Below are positions 17,491-26,842 of a stretch of 64,000 nucleotides of DNA, one piece after another. Position numbers and translations under genes: made by a program. The stretch spans positions 1 through 64,000 of the forward strand of contig JANNSJ010000015.1 in NCBI GenBank assembly GCA_031402435.1, in the 5' to 3' direction. This DNA comes from UBA11986 sp031402435 (GTDB lineage: Bacteria > Bacteroidota > Ignavibacteria > UBA10030 > UBA6906). Below the pieces are notes generated by a model, which worked only from the letters and a program-made list of their open reading frames with translations, searched no databases and had not been told where the DNA came from. Each line of letters begins with the position of its first letter. Position 1 is the first letter of the stretch.

Positions 17491-17743
17491 GGTGGGAGCC
17501 TTATGAAAATCGTGGTGGGTTGATACCAGAACAATGAGAAAATATAGCCACGCCTTGAATCAAACACAAGGAATCAAAAGAGAGCACAACTCACACGCGC
17601 GGATATAGCATGACTCCAAATCAATAGTTGAATGGAAGAGAGGTTATGGAAGAAATCCCTTCAGCTCGGTACGTTCAACTGGGGCCGACTCGAGAATCCT
17701 TGCTTTTCCCAGGGTTCAGAAGAAGTTACTTCAAAAAAACTTC
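17491..17743. other. Divergent intergenic region upstream of the ABC ATPase gene
   Basis: This is the part of the 344-base gap closest to the minus-strand ABC ATPase gene. It must contain that gene's promoter, but I see no exact TAnnTTTG element on the minus strand and no second copy of the LacI-type palindrome. The rest of the gap holds the regulator's promoter and operator. Confidence 0.4.
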
Positions 17744-17773
17744 TTGACATTAAGACTAAAACGTATATATTTG
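17744..17773 (+). promoter_or_regulatory. Bacteroidota-type promoter of the LacI-family regulator gene
   Basis: TTGACA at 17744-17749 and TATATTTG at 17766-17773 match the Bacteroidota -33 (TTG) and -7 (TAnnTTTG) elements, with 19 bases between TTG and TA. The start codon is 61 bases downstream of the -7 element. Confidence 0.75.
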
Positions 17774-17787
17774 TGGAAGCGCTTCCA
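17774..17787. promoter_or_regulatory. Operator for the LacI-family regulator (autoregulatory)
   Basis: TGGAAGCGCTTCCA is a perfect 14-base palindrome with the central CG step typical of LacI/GalR-family operators. It starts immediately after the -7 element, so it covers the predicted transcription start. A regulator bound here should block its own promoter. Confidence 0.8.
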
Positions 17788-17834
17788 AAATTTTCATCAA
17801 CGAATTGTTTCATTATTAGGTCAATCTCCGCATT

Positions 17835-18920
17835 ATGGGCGTTACAATCTACGACCTAGCGCGCGAGGCAGGCGTTGGAATTGGAACTGTTTCCAGATGC
17901 CTCAACAGCCATCCGAGCGTTTCCCCTGAGACGAGAGCGAAAGTTCTTGCGGTGGCGAAACGTCTGAGTTATCAACCGCACGCATACGCCCAGCGGCTTG
18001 CTTCGAAGAAGACGAATACCATTTCTACAATCATCCCATTCTTCACAAATTATTTTTTTATTGAAGTCCTCCAAGGTGTGCAGGACAAAGCCGCCGAACT
18101 GGGATTCGACTTGATTCTGTACGGCGTAAACAACCCTGCCCAGGTAGAGTACTATCTTCGCCGGTCGTTGCACCGTGGACATGTCGATGGAGTTATGTTC
18201 TTCTCGATGAAATTCCCCGATTCTTTCGTTGCCAAATTCCAACAGATGAACCTGCCGGTCGTTCTCGTTGATACCTACCACGAACACTTCGACTCCCTGC
18301 GAGTGAAGAACAAGGAAGGTGCAATGCGGGCGACTCAGCATCTTCTTTCCCTTGGTCATCAGAATATTGCGATGATCAATGCAACACTTGAGAATGAGCC
18401 TGCCCGTGAGCGGTTGGATGGATACAGGGCCGCTCTTGATCTGGCTGGCGTTCCATTTAACACGAACCATGTTTTCACTGCAACTATTGATAAACAGGAT
18501 GGGTTCAACCGCGAGGCCGGGTTTGCTTCGATGAAAGAACTTATCAAGCGGAGCTCGTTACGGAATCCCATCACAGCAGTGTTTGTTTCCAGTGATGTTC
18601 AAGCAATCGGGGCTCTTGAGGCTGCGCGCGAACTAAGCGTGCGGATCCCCGAAGACATTGCCATCGTCAGCTTTGATGATATTGAGCTTGCGCAACATGC
18701 TCAACTTTCAACCATGCGACAGCCGATGCATGAAATGGGAAACCTCGCGCTTGAGAAACTCCGTGCAAGAATGAAGACACCGGGGACGCCACCAACATTG
18801 ACGACGTTTCTCCCTGAGCTTATCGTTCGCCAGACGTGCGGTGCGCGCTCCGCCGTCACACCGTCACCGGAACGCTCCGGCACAATCGAATTGGAAGAGC
18901 CTTTGATACGTCCTGCATAA
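17835..18920 (+). CDS. LacI/GalR-family transcriptional regulator
   Basis: Residues 1-55 form the family helix-turn-helix and hinge (VTIYDLAREAGVGIGTVSRCLN, then YQPHAYAQRLASKKTNTI). Residues 60-340 form the periplasmic-binding-protein-like sensor domain, with FFTNYFFIEVLQGVQDKAAELGF, VDTYHEHFDSLRVKNKEGAMRAT, and the C-terminal IVSFDDIELAQHAQLSTMRQP. The length (361) is slightly above average because of a 25-residue tail. A perfect palindromic operator overlaps its promoter, indicating autoregulation. Its neighbours are a sugar ABC ATPase, a GH31 glucosidase, a TonB receptor and a probable glucan-binding secreted protein. The regulator probably responds to an alpha-glucan breakdown product; this is inferred from context. 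Confidence 0.93.
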   Translation: MGVTIYDLAREAGVGIGTVSRCLNSHPSVSPETRAKVLAVAKRLSYQPHAYAQRLASKKTNTISTIIPFFTNYFFIEVLQGVQDKAAELGFDLILYGVNNPAQVEYYLRRSLHRGHVDGVMFFSMKFPDSFVAKFQQMNLPVVLVDTYHEHFDSLRVKNKEGAMRATQHLLSLGHQNIAMINATLENEPARERLDGYRAALDLAGVPFNTNHVFTATIDKQDGFNREAGFASMKELIKRSSLRNPITAVFVSSDVQAIGALEAARELSVRIPEDIAIVSFDDIELAQHAQLSTMRQPMHEMGNLALEKLRARMKTPGTPPTLTTFLPELIVRQTCGARSAVTPSPERSGTIELEEPLIRPA

Positions 18921-19021
18921 TCACATTCTGAAAACTCAACGACGATTTGTTTCAAGCGTAAATGTTTCTGCACAGTTCATCTGAAGTTCAGAACAAGAAA
19001 TGGAATAGGAGTCGTCCGCTT

Positions 19022-21748
19022 ATGCGCCTTCGCTTACAACTTCTTTCAAGCTTGATAGCCTGCATCTCAGTTATTGCGTTTGCCGGCAACACGGGCAAAA
19101 TTGCGGGGGTCATCAAGGATAGTCAGACAGGTGAGACGCTTGTTGGCGCCAATATCATCATTGAAGGAACGACGCAGGGTGCCGCCACAAATCTCGATGG
19201 ATACTACGTTATCCTCAATATCCCGCCGGGGAAATACACCCTTTCAGCCTCGGGCATAGGGTACACAAAAAAATCCATTTCAAGTGTTGCAGTGTCGATC
19301 GACCTCACGACGACGATTGATTTCCTACTATCATCAACTGTTCTGGAGTCGGGAGAAGAGATCATCGTCACCGCGCAGCGTCCGCTGATACAAAAGGATC
19401 TCACAGCGAAGACTGCGGTTGTTGGAGGCGATGAAATCCGTGAATTACCTGTGACCGAGGTGGGACAGGTACTTTCCCTTCAGGCGGGTTTCGTTGGTGG
19501 GAATTTACGTGGCGGACGAAGTGGTGAAGTTGCCTACTGGATTGATGGTGTACCCCTTACGGATGCATACAACGGGTCGCAGGTTGTGGAGGTGAACAAG
19601 AACCTTGTACAAGAACTCCAGGTTATCTCAGGAGCCTACAACGCGGAGTATGGTCAGGCTTTGTCCGGCATCGTGAACATTGCGACGAAAGAGGGGGGGC
19701 AGAAATACACGGGAACCGTGGGCGCCTATGTTGGTGACTACGCCAGTTCGCACACCGAGATTTTTCCGGGTATCGATAAAGTGAGCCCGACCGCGATTCG
19801 TAACTTTGAAGGCAGCATAAGTGGGCCCGTAATTGGAGAAGATTTAACATTCTTTGCCAACGGACGATACATATACTTTGATGGGCATCTCAGCGGATAT
19901 CGACGATTCAACCCGCAGAATCTCCCTACAATAGACTCGACAGGAAGCTTCCGTTTAAATCGCGATGCGGCAGGACGAGGAGATAGTGATCGAGTTCCGA
20001 TGGACTGGAGCGAAAGGACGTACGGTCAAGCCAAACTGACGTGGCACGTCACCTCGGTCATAAAAGCAAATCTGAACTTCATTTATGATGATAATAGTTC
20101 GAAGGGTTATGACAATGCTTACTACTATAACCCTGATGGTCTTGGCACTAATTACAACAAGAGCAAAACTGCTATCCTCCAGATCTCTCATTCCATTAGC
20201 GGAACAACATTTTATACTCTCGGTGCTTCGTACTTTGACAAATCCTTCAAATATTATGTGTATGAAAACCCGCACGATCCGCGTTACGTTCACCCCGACC
20301 TTCTGACTGCCCTCAGTTCGTATAGTTTCAAGTTCGGGGGAACCGACCTTAACCGGACCGATCGCTCGACAAAGACGCTGCTCGGAAAACTTGATCTTTC
20401 AAGCCAGGTTGATGATGCCAATCTTATAAAGGTCGGGGTTGAGTTTCGCAAGCACAAGATGCAATACGAAAACTACACGCTCCAACCTATTCAATCGCAA
20501 CAAGCGTTTAACCCCGCCACAGGCAACCCCTTTATCCAAACAGAAATTCCCGGTATCGCATCAACCTCCTATCACGCCTACACGCATCGCCCCTATGAAC
20601 TGTCAGCGTACATCCAGGACAAGATGGAGTTCAAGAATTTCATTCTCAACATCGGTCTCCGGTTTGATTACTTCCAACCTGATGGTCTTGTGTTGATTGA
20701 CGAGAGCGACCCCAGCTTATACAATCCCATCAAGTCGTCGAACGTGGCCGAGACTGTTGAGCAACGGTTAACGCATTGGTACAGGAAAGCCAGTTCAAAA
20801 TCCCAATTCAGTCCACGCATTGGTGCATCGTTTCCCATCACTGAACGTGGGGTTGTGCATTTTTCCTATGGGCACTTTTTCCAGATCCCGCGGTTTGAAC
20901 GTCTGTACGAAAACCCGGACTTCAAATTCGGAAGCGGCACCGGCAACCTGGGCATCGCAGGCAATGCTGACCTCAAGCCTGAGCAAACCATCAATGGGGA
21001 AATAGGAATTCAGCAGCAACTCACGGACGACATTTCGGCGGACCTCACGGCGTATATCCGGGACATCAGAAACCTGACCAGCACCAGCGGTGATGAGATA
21101 ACACTATTCGGTGGCTCGGCAAAATACAGCAAGTATACGAACAAGGATTTTGGGTACGTAAGGGGAATCATCCTCACCGTCAATAAGAGGTTCTCCCAGG
21201 GCCTAACAGCAACACTCGACTATACGTACCAGATTGCGCGTGGCACGGCGTCAGATCCTGCCGAGGCACGCAATGCACTTGCCGGCGGGGTGTTGCCTGA
21301 AGTACAGCTCTCTGCTCTCGGGTGGGACCAGCGCCACACACTGAATGTCACTCTCAGCTACAGCGGGTCGCAGTGGGGTGCGAGTTGCATTACGCAGTAT
21401 GGGAGCGGCCAGCCGTATACTCCACGAAGGTCGGCCGACATTTCGACGCTTCTCACAAACAGTGAGATCAAGCCCCAGTTTTTCAACGCTGATGCAAGAG
21501 CATACTACGAAATCCCTCTTGATCCGGTACGGATTGTTGCATTCATACGTGTGTTTAATCTGTTCGACATCCAAAACGAGACCGGTGTCTTCGATGATAC
21601 CGGACGGGCGGGATTCACCACGGATCTTGCAAAAGCGAGGAATGAAAATCCGCCGCAACTCGTCAACACGTTCGAAGAGTTCTTCCGCAGGCCGACGAAT
21701 TATTCCGAGCCGCGTCGAATTGAATTTGGCATGAACCTGGAGTTTTGA
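19022..21748 (+). CDS. TonB-dependent outer-membrane receptor with N-terminal carboxypeptidase-regulatory-like domain
   Basis: With the ATG at 19022 (AGGAG ten bases upstream) the protein is 908 residues and begins with a signal peptide. Residues about 25-110 form a carboxypeptidase-regulatory-like beta-sandwich (IAGVIKDSQTGETLVGANIII). The plug domain follows (TAVVGGDEIRELPVTEVGQVLSLQAG, then IDGVPL and SGAYNAEYGQALSGIVNIATKEGG). The remainder is a 22-strand-type barrel ending in Phe (RRIEFGMNLEF). It lacks the SusC signature context: no susD follows. It is followed by a 1-base gap and a giant secreted protein. Proximity to the LacI regulator and glucosidase suggests oligosaccharide uptake, but iron or other substrates are not excluded. 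Confidence 0.9.
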   Translation: MRLRLQLLSSLIACISVIAFAGNTGKIAGVIKDSQTGETLVGANIIIEGTTQGAATNLDGYYVILNIPPGKYTLSASGIGYTKKSISSVAVSIDLTTTIDFLLSSTVLESGEEIIVTAQRPLIQKDLTAKTAVVGGDEIRELPVTEVGQVLSLQAGFVGGNLRGGRSGEVAYWIDGVPLTDAYNGSQVVEVNKNLVQELQVISGAYNAEYGQALSGIVNIATKEGGQKYTGTVGAYVGDYASSHTEIFPGIDKVSPTAIRNFEGSISGPVIGEDLTFFANGRYIYFDGHLSGYRRFNPQNLPTIDSTGSFRLNRDAAGRGDSDRVPMDWSERTYGQAKLTWHVTSVIKANLNFIYDDNSSKGYDNAYYYNPDGLGTNYNKSKTAILQISHSISGTTFYTLGASYFDKSFKYYVYENPHDPRYVHPDLLTALSSYSFKFGGTDLNRTDRSTKTLLGKLDLSSQVDDANLIKVGVEFRKHKMQYENYTLQPIQSQQAFNPATGNPFIQTEIPGIASTSYHAYTHRPYELSAYIQDKMEFKNFILNIGLRFDYFQPDGLVLIDESDPSLYNPIKSSNVAETVEQRLTHWYRKASSKSQFSPRIGASFPITERGVVHFSYGHFFQIPRFERLYENPDFKFGSGTGNLGIAGNADLKPEQTINGEIGIQQQLTDDISADLTAYIRDIRNLTSTSGDEITLFGGSAKYSKYTNKDFGYVRGIILTVNKRFSQGLTATLDYTYQIARGTASDPAEARNALAGGVLPEVQLSALGWDQRHTLNVTLSYSGSQWGASCITQYGSGQPYTPRRSADISTLLTNSEIKPQFFNADARAYYEIPLDPVRIVAFIRVFNLFDIQNETGVFDDTGRAGFTTDLAKARNENPPQLVNTFEEFFRRPTNYSEPRRIEFGMNLEF

Positions 21749-21749
21749 C

Positions 21750-24700
21750 ATGACTACACTCTCTTTACGGTGTGCAACTCTGTTTTTTTTCGTCCTTGTG
21801 TACTCTACTACATTGGGACAGAATGGCGACCGGCAATATCGACGAACAGGAGTATTGAATGGCAACCAGGTGCGCACCGTGTTTGGCAACTGGGGAGTCA
21901 TCGGGCAACCGGCCGAAGTCGGCAAGAGGGGGGCATGGAAGGATGACAACAACGGGTATCTTGGCGATGTCAGTCCGCTGGTTGGAGTCGAGGCAAAGTG
22001 GTTGGACACGACGTTTCATAGTGTTGTTACGCCACCGACTGCACGCCCAACAACGAGGCGTGATGAAGATCCGGTATCGGGAAAACCGTGGACATGGGAA
22101 CCTCTTGGTGGGTACTTTGCCCCTGAGCCCAATCAGAACATTGCCATCAGCAACAACAAGAGTTCCTGGCCGACGAGTCCGGGTTGGCCCGATAAGCTCA
22201 ATGACCCGAATGATCCCGGCTGGGTGGGATCGTGGAACGGATATTTTGGCAAGCGCGTCAGTGCCGATCTTGAAACATACTTTGCCATGGATGACAACAA
22301 TGATGAGCATTATAGTGTAGCCTCAAACAATACCAGGGGGATTGCTTTCAAGCCTGATCCATCAAACCCAAACCGCAATGGACTCGGGTTGGAGATGCGT
22401 GTGAGGGGTTTGCAATGGGCACAGTTTGTTGCAAAAGATAACATCTTCTGGCTGTATGAGGTAACGAATACTGGCAAAGCCAACTACGACAAAGTTTCAT
22501 TCGGCATGATTGTCGGAACGTATGTTGGAGTGACCTCGACGGAGAATGCCGGTGAGTTTAATGACGATTGGTCGTTTTATGATGTCCGCGAAAACATCAC
22601 CTATACAGGTGACTTTAATCGCAATACCACGCTGAACCCACGTTGGAACCAACGATTCCCTGTTGGGATGGTGGGTTATGCATTCCTCGAAAGCCCCGGT
22701 AATCCATACGACGGCCTGGACAATGATGGGGATGCAGATTCCTCATCGGTTGGTCGGACGGCACCGCAGTTCAATTCTACTAGCTTCAACCCCGATACCA
22801 TCCGGGTGGGTGAACGGATTGTTCTCATAAGAGATGACTTCGCACGCGTCCTTTTGACGATCCCCTTCGTTGACTCAATTCGTGTGAAAACTCGAGGCAT
22901 GCGCGATTCCATTTGGATTTATCCAGGCAGAACTGTAGTGGCCGAAGGAAACGTTCTCACAGATTTCTCCAACAATACCATTATCAACCCCAATGTTTAC
23001 GACGGAGTAGACAACGACTTCGATGGACTGATTGACGAGAACTTTTTCCTGCACTATCGTCAGATCAAAAGGACTCCTCCGCCGGTAATCACGCTTATTG
23101 ACATTCTACGGCCAGTCCGAAATGTGAATTACCTGACAGGATCGGGGGCGAGTCCGTTGAGCATGATTGACGAGAGGCGAAACGATGGGATTGACAACGA
23201 CAATGATTGGAGTCGTGACAAGAGGACAGGACAACTACGGTTTGATCGGGATGGGAACCTCGTTGATGACGTCGGGCGAGATGGGCTCAGGGGAACCAAT
23301 GATTTCGGGGAACGTGATGGACAACCCACATCAGGGTATGACGCCCAAGGGAATGATACAAACCTTCCCGGGGAACGAAGCATCGACAAGACTGATGTTT
23401 CCGAATCCGATCAGGTTGGGCTGTCGAGTTTTTTCTATTTCACTCCAGCTGGGGATCTCAGTATGTTTGACGATGAGATTTTATGGCGTGCTCTTTCTCC
23501 GGGATTCTTTGATGTTCCCATAGGCATTCAAAACAACAGACCTCAGTTCGGCCAGGATGGAGATTTCGTCTATGGTTCCGGGTACTTCCCATTGTTGGCT
23601 GGAGAAACCGAACGATTTTCAATCGCTCTTGTATATGGAGGAGGCAAAGGTGGCACGATAGACAACGACATTGCCGACCTCTTGCGGAACAAGAGGACAG
23701 TGCAGAAGATCTACGATGCCAACTATCAATTCCCGACACCACCGGAAAAGCCGACGCTGAGAGCAGTACCTGCCGATAAGAAGGTGACGCTCTATTGGGA
23801 TAATGGAGCAGAGTTGACCGACGATCCAGTCCTCAACGTTAATGACTTTGAAGGCTACAAGTTGTATCGTTCCACTGATCCGAACTTCAGCGACATCTTC
23901 ACCATCACCGACGGGAACGGAACACCCCAGGGTTATCAGCCCCTGGCCCAATTCGACACGAGGGACAGCATCACCGGATTTTTCCATGCAACCGGCGATC
24001 TCTTTGAGGCTGCCCAGGGATACAACATCTACCTCGGAAGCGATAATGGTTTGCAACACTCGTACGTTGATAGCGGTGACATTGACAATGGCAAGACGTA
24101 CTACTACGCTGTCGTGGCTTACGATCGAGGATTCGACAGTCTGCAAATCTTCCCGTCAGAGAATACAAAACAAATCTCCGTTGCCGTGTCGGGAGAAGTG
24201 ACACGCGATATCAACGTCGCCGTAGTGAGGCCGAATGCAAAAGCGGGCGGATATGTCCTGCCCCCCAATGCGGTGTCACTCGCGCACAATTCAGTCTACG
24301 GAACAGGCAGCATAAGTTACAACGTGATTGACGAAACGAACGTCAACGCCCATAGATACATGGTGGAGTTTCTCGACACACAGGTGGATGGTATTGACAA
24401 CAACGGCAACGGTTTGATTGATGCGGCAGATTCAACTGAGTGGGAACGATACACTACTTCCTACTCAGTGAAGGACTTGAGTGAATATACCGAGCAATTT
24501 GCAAGCAAAGATACAAATCTCGCCTACCTCACCCGGAAGAACATAGTTCCGTCATCGATATCGGTTGTTGATCCACAGGGGGCACCCGTTCAATCTTCGA
24601 GGTACATCGTCAATGTGTTGCTCGGTACCATTCGTGGTGCTGGCCCGGGGAGTTTGCCGATCGCAAATAATGCCAGGTACACAATTACCTACCGTTATTA

Positions 24701-25643
24701 TCCGGTGTTCAAGAGCCCCAGAATGCAGGGAACCCCTTATCTGACTGAGAGCAAAGACGCCGAAATCTTTGACGGTGTCCAACTCAGTTTCACGAACAAC
24801 TGGTCGATTACCCAGATCAATCTTGACAGCCTCGGATGGAATCGTGATCCGCCGTATCAGTTCAGTTTCTCTCCTATTAACGTCGAAGTGGGTGGGGGAA
24901 CTCTCCGTGGATACCGGAGTCCGAATGACTACGAGATTCAATTCTCAAACACTGTTGTTGACACTTCCCAGGAGGATCCGGTATTGTTTCTCCCGGCTGT
25001 TCCTGTGAATTTTAGAATACTGAATCTCACCGACAGCACGTACATGAAGTTCATATTCGCGGAGATTCCGACGTTGCCCGGTAGTACTGGTAAGATATCT
25101 CCGGGTGATGATATTGTTTTGCTCGAAACAAATCCCAGAGGGTCCTACTCTCTTACATGGAATATCAACTTCACCAGAATACCGACCGATCCCGTTGATA
25201 CACTCTATGAGTTGGGTATCGGCGACAAACTCACAATCAAAACGACGAAGCCCTTCCGCCAAGGGGATATCTTTGAATTTGCGACAGTTCTCCCAAAGAT
25301 TGACAATGCTGCAGCAAAGAATACGCTCGAACGTGTGAAAGTTGTTCCGAACCCCTATATCACAGCTTCTTCCTTTGAACCTCCATTGCCCCCCGGAAGA
25401 ACAGCGGGACGAGGCACACGCAAAATAGACTTTATTCACCTTCCGGTCGGAGCTTCGATCAAGATATTCACATCACGCGGTGACCATCTCGTGACGTTGT
25501 ACCACGATGGAAATATCGAAGACGGAACCGTGTCGTGGAATTTGAAGACGAAAGAAAACCTGGACATCGCATACGGCGTTTATTTCTATGTTGTCGAATC
25601 TCCCGTCGGCAACAAAACCGGAAAGATTGCAATCATAAAATGA
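21750..25643 (+). CDS. Giant secreted protein with Asp-rich Ca-binding-like loops, fibronectin type III-like domain and FlgD-like C-terminus
   Basis: The 1297-residue protein starts with a signal peptide (about 1-23) one base after the TonB-receptor stop. Four aspartate-rich loops near residues 321, 418, 479 and 880 follow the pattern D-G-[LVI]-D-N-[DN]-x-[DN]-x, two of them continuing G-L-I-D. They resemble thrombospondin type-3 calcium-binding repeats. A fibronectin type III-like domain begins near residue 662 (PPEKPTLRAVPADKKVTLYWD), with DFEGYKLYRSTDPNF following. The last 100 residues (RVKVVPNPYI, IKIFTSRGDHLV, then AYGVYFYVVES and GKIAIIK) look like a FlgD-type Ig domain used as an anchoring or secretion tail. 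The gene overlaps the PorV-like gene by ATGA. Function is unknown; a surface partner of the TonB receptor is plausible. Confidence 0.75.
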   Translation: MTTLSLRCATLFFFVLVYSTTLGQNGDRQYRRTGVLNGNQVRTVFGNWGVIGQPAEVGKRGAWKDDNNGYLGDVSPLVGVEAKWLDTTFHSVVTPPTARPTTRRDEDPVSGKPWTWEPLGGYFAPEPNQNIAISNNKSSWPTSPGWPDKLNDPNDPGWVGSWNGYFGKRVSADLETYFAMDDNNDEHYSVASNNTRGIAFKPDPSNPNRNGLGLEMRVRGLQWAQFVAKDNIFWLYEVTNTGKANYDKVSFGMIVGTYVGVTSTENAGEFNDDWSFYDVRENITYTGDFNRNTTLNPRWNQRFPVGMVGYAFLESPGNPYDGLDNDGDADSSSVGRTAPQFNSTSFNPDTIRVGERIVLIRDDFARVLLTIPFVDSIRVKTRGMRDSIWIYPGRTVVAEGNVLTDFSNNTIINPNVYDGVDNDFDGLIDENFFLHYRQIKRTPPPVITLIDILRPVRNVNYLTGSGASPLSMIDERRNDGIDNDNDWSRDKRTGQLRFDRDGNLVDDVGRDGLRGTNDFGERDGQPTSGYDAQGNDTNLPGERSIDKTDVSESDQVGLSSFFYFTPAGDLSMFDDEILWRALSPGFFDVPIGIQNNRPQFGQDGDFVYGSGYFPLLAGETERFSIALVYGGGKGGTIDNDIADLLRNKRTVQKIYDANYQFPTPPEKPTLRAVPADKKVTLYWDNGAELTDDPVLNVNDFEGYKLYRSTDPNFSDIFTITDGNGTPQGYQPLAQFDTRDSITGFFHATGDLFEAAQGYNIYLGSDNGLQHSYVDSGDIDNGKTYYYAVVAYDRGFDSLQIFPSENTKQISVAVSGEVTRDINVAVVRPNAKAGGYVLPPNAVSLAHNSVYGTGSISYNVIDETNVNAHRYMVEFLDTQVDGIDNNGNGLIDAADSTEWERYTTSYSVKDLSEYTEQFASKDTNLAYLTRKNIVPSSISVVDPQGAPVQSSRYIVNVLLGTIRGAGPGSLPIANNARYTITYRYYPVFKSPRMQGTPYLTESKDAEIFDGVQLSFTNNWSITQINLDSLGWNRDPPYQFSFSPINVEVGGGTLRGYRSPNDYEIQFSNTVVDTSQEDPVLFLPAVPVNFRILNLTDSTYMKFIFAEIPTLPGSTGKISPGDDIVLLETNPRGSYSLTWNINFTRIPTDPVDTLYELGIGDKLTIKTTKPFRQGDIFEFATVLPKIDNAAAKNTLERVKVVPNPYITASSFEPPLPPGRTAGRGTRKIDFIHLPVGASIKIFTSRGDHLVTLYHDGNIEDGTVSWNLKTKENLDIAYGVYFYVVESPVGNKTGKIAIIK

Positions 25644-26689
25644 TGACGACCATGCAGACCAACATCATTCTTCGGAGCGTGCAGCTCGTTGCTGCCTTCC
25701 TCACGATTACATTCATGCACGAGCCGGCGGTTGCACAATCCAAGGTTGGAACGACCGCAGCCCAATTCCTTGGCATATCGGTCGGCGCCAGGCCCATCGG
25801 GATGGGTGGTGCGTACGTTGCATCATCCGAGGATGTCTCTTCGTTGTATTGGAATCCTGGAGCCTTTGCGCAATCAGGAAAAACACAGTTTGCATTCACG
25901 AATACGGAGTGGCTCGTTGGCACAAAGTTCCAGTGGTTCGGACTCGCGTACAATATTGACGGAGAAAATTTTATCGGGGTCAGCCTTACGAGCCTTGATT
26001 ATGGCGATGAGGACGTCACGACCGTGGAATTTCCCGAAGGGACAGGGGAAAAGTGGTCGGCAAAGGATCTTGCTATTGGTATTTCGTATTCCCGGCTTCT
26101 CACGGATCGCTTCTCCCTCGGAGGAACTGTCAAATATGTGAGTCAAACGCTATGGAACGAAAGTGCGTCTGCCTTCGCATTCGATCTCGGGCTGCTGTTC
26201 GTGACGGACTTCAATGGCCTGCGTCTCGGTATGTCGATGTCGAATTTCGGTGGCGACCTGAAATTGGACGGTAAAGATCTTCTTACCCGGATAGACATCA
26301 ATACGTCCCTTGTCGGCAATCTGAAAACCGAGGCATGGCCAATGCCCATACTGTTTCGAGTTGGGGTGGCAATGGACGTTGTGAAGAGCGACGAACTTAA
26401 GCTTACGGTTGCTGCGGATGCACTGCGGCCGGGTGACAATGAAGAGTCACTGAACTTGGGGGGAGAACTTGGTTGGAATGATATGATTTTCGTCAGAGGA
26501 GGATATAAATCGCTATTGCGGACGAAGTCACAGGTGTTCCAAAGAGAGGATTTGCAGGAAGGGCTTTCTCTCGGAGCGGGTTTGAAGTACCGGGCCGAGG
26601 GTATAGCGACTCTTGAAGTGAACTATGCGTTTACGAAATTCGGGCTCTTCGGTAACCTCAACACCATTACTGTTGGCGTAGCATTGTAA
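25640..26689 (+). CDS. PorV/PorQ-family outer-membrane beta-barrel protein
   Basis: The start at 25640 overlaps the preceding stop in an ATGA, indicating translational coupling, and gives a 349-residue protein with a signal peptide to about residue 33. The mature N-terminus TTAAQFLGISVGARPIGMGGAYVASSEDVSSLYWNPGA is the hallmark of PorV/PorQ-type (UPF0164) proteins. In type IX secretion PorV acts as the shuttle that receives cargo and passes it to the sortase. The barrel strands run to the C-terminal VGVAL. It is unlikely to be the only such protein here: two further paralogues lie at 60.2-62.1 kb. Its place between a giant secreted protein and a sorting-domain protein suggests it helps export one of them; this is inference. 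Confidence 0.85.
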   Translation: MMTTMQTNIILRSVQLVAAFLTITFMHEPAVAQSKVGTTAAQFLGISVGARPIGMGGAYVASSEDVSSLYWNPGAFAQSGKTQFAFTNTEWLVGTKFQWFGLAYNIDGENFIGVSLTSLDYGDEDVTTVEFPEGTGEKWSAKDLAIGISYSRLLTDRFSLGGTVKYVSQTLWNESASAFAFDLGLLFVTDFNGLRLGMSMSNFGGDLKLDGKDLLTRIDINTSLVGNLKTEAWPMPILFRVGVAMDVVKSDELKLTVAADALRPGDNEESLNLGGELGWNDMIFVRGGYKSLLRTKSQVFQREDLQEGLSLGAGLKYRAEGIATLEVNYAFTKFGLFGNLNTITVGVAL

Positions 26690-26842
26690 CGACAAAAGTT
26701 CGAGATCAATTACAACAGTTGAACAAGAGCGATGGAAGGAGGCAGCTCAACGTAAGAATGGTTATCGTTTTTCACAATTCAATCAAAGAGAATGTCGTTG
26801 TCTTCACACTATAATTCACAATTCACACTAACGGAGGCTCGA

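Noticed and set aside
19022..21748. A SusC/SusD pair
   Set aside because: The following protein has no SusD-type signature or lipobox; it starts with a standard signal peptide and is far too long.
21251..22009. A 252-codon open frame on the minus strand
   Set aside because: It spans the end of the TonB receptor and start of the giant gene on the opposite strand; both are better supported.
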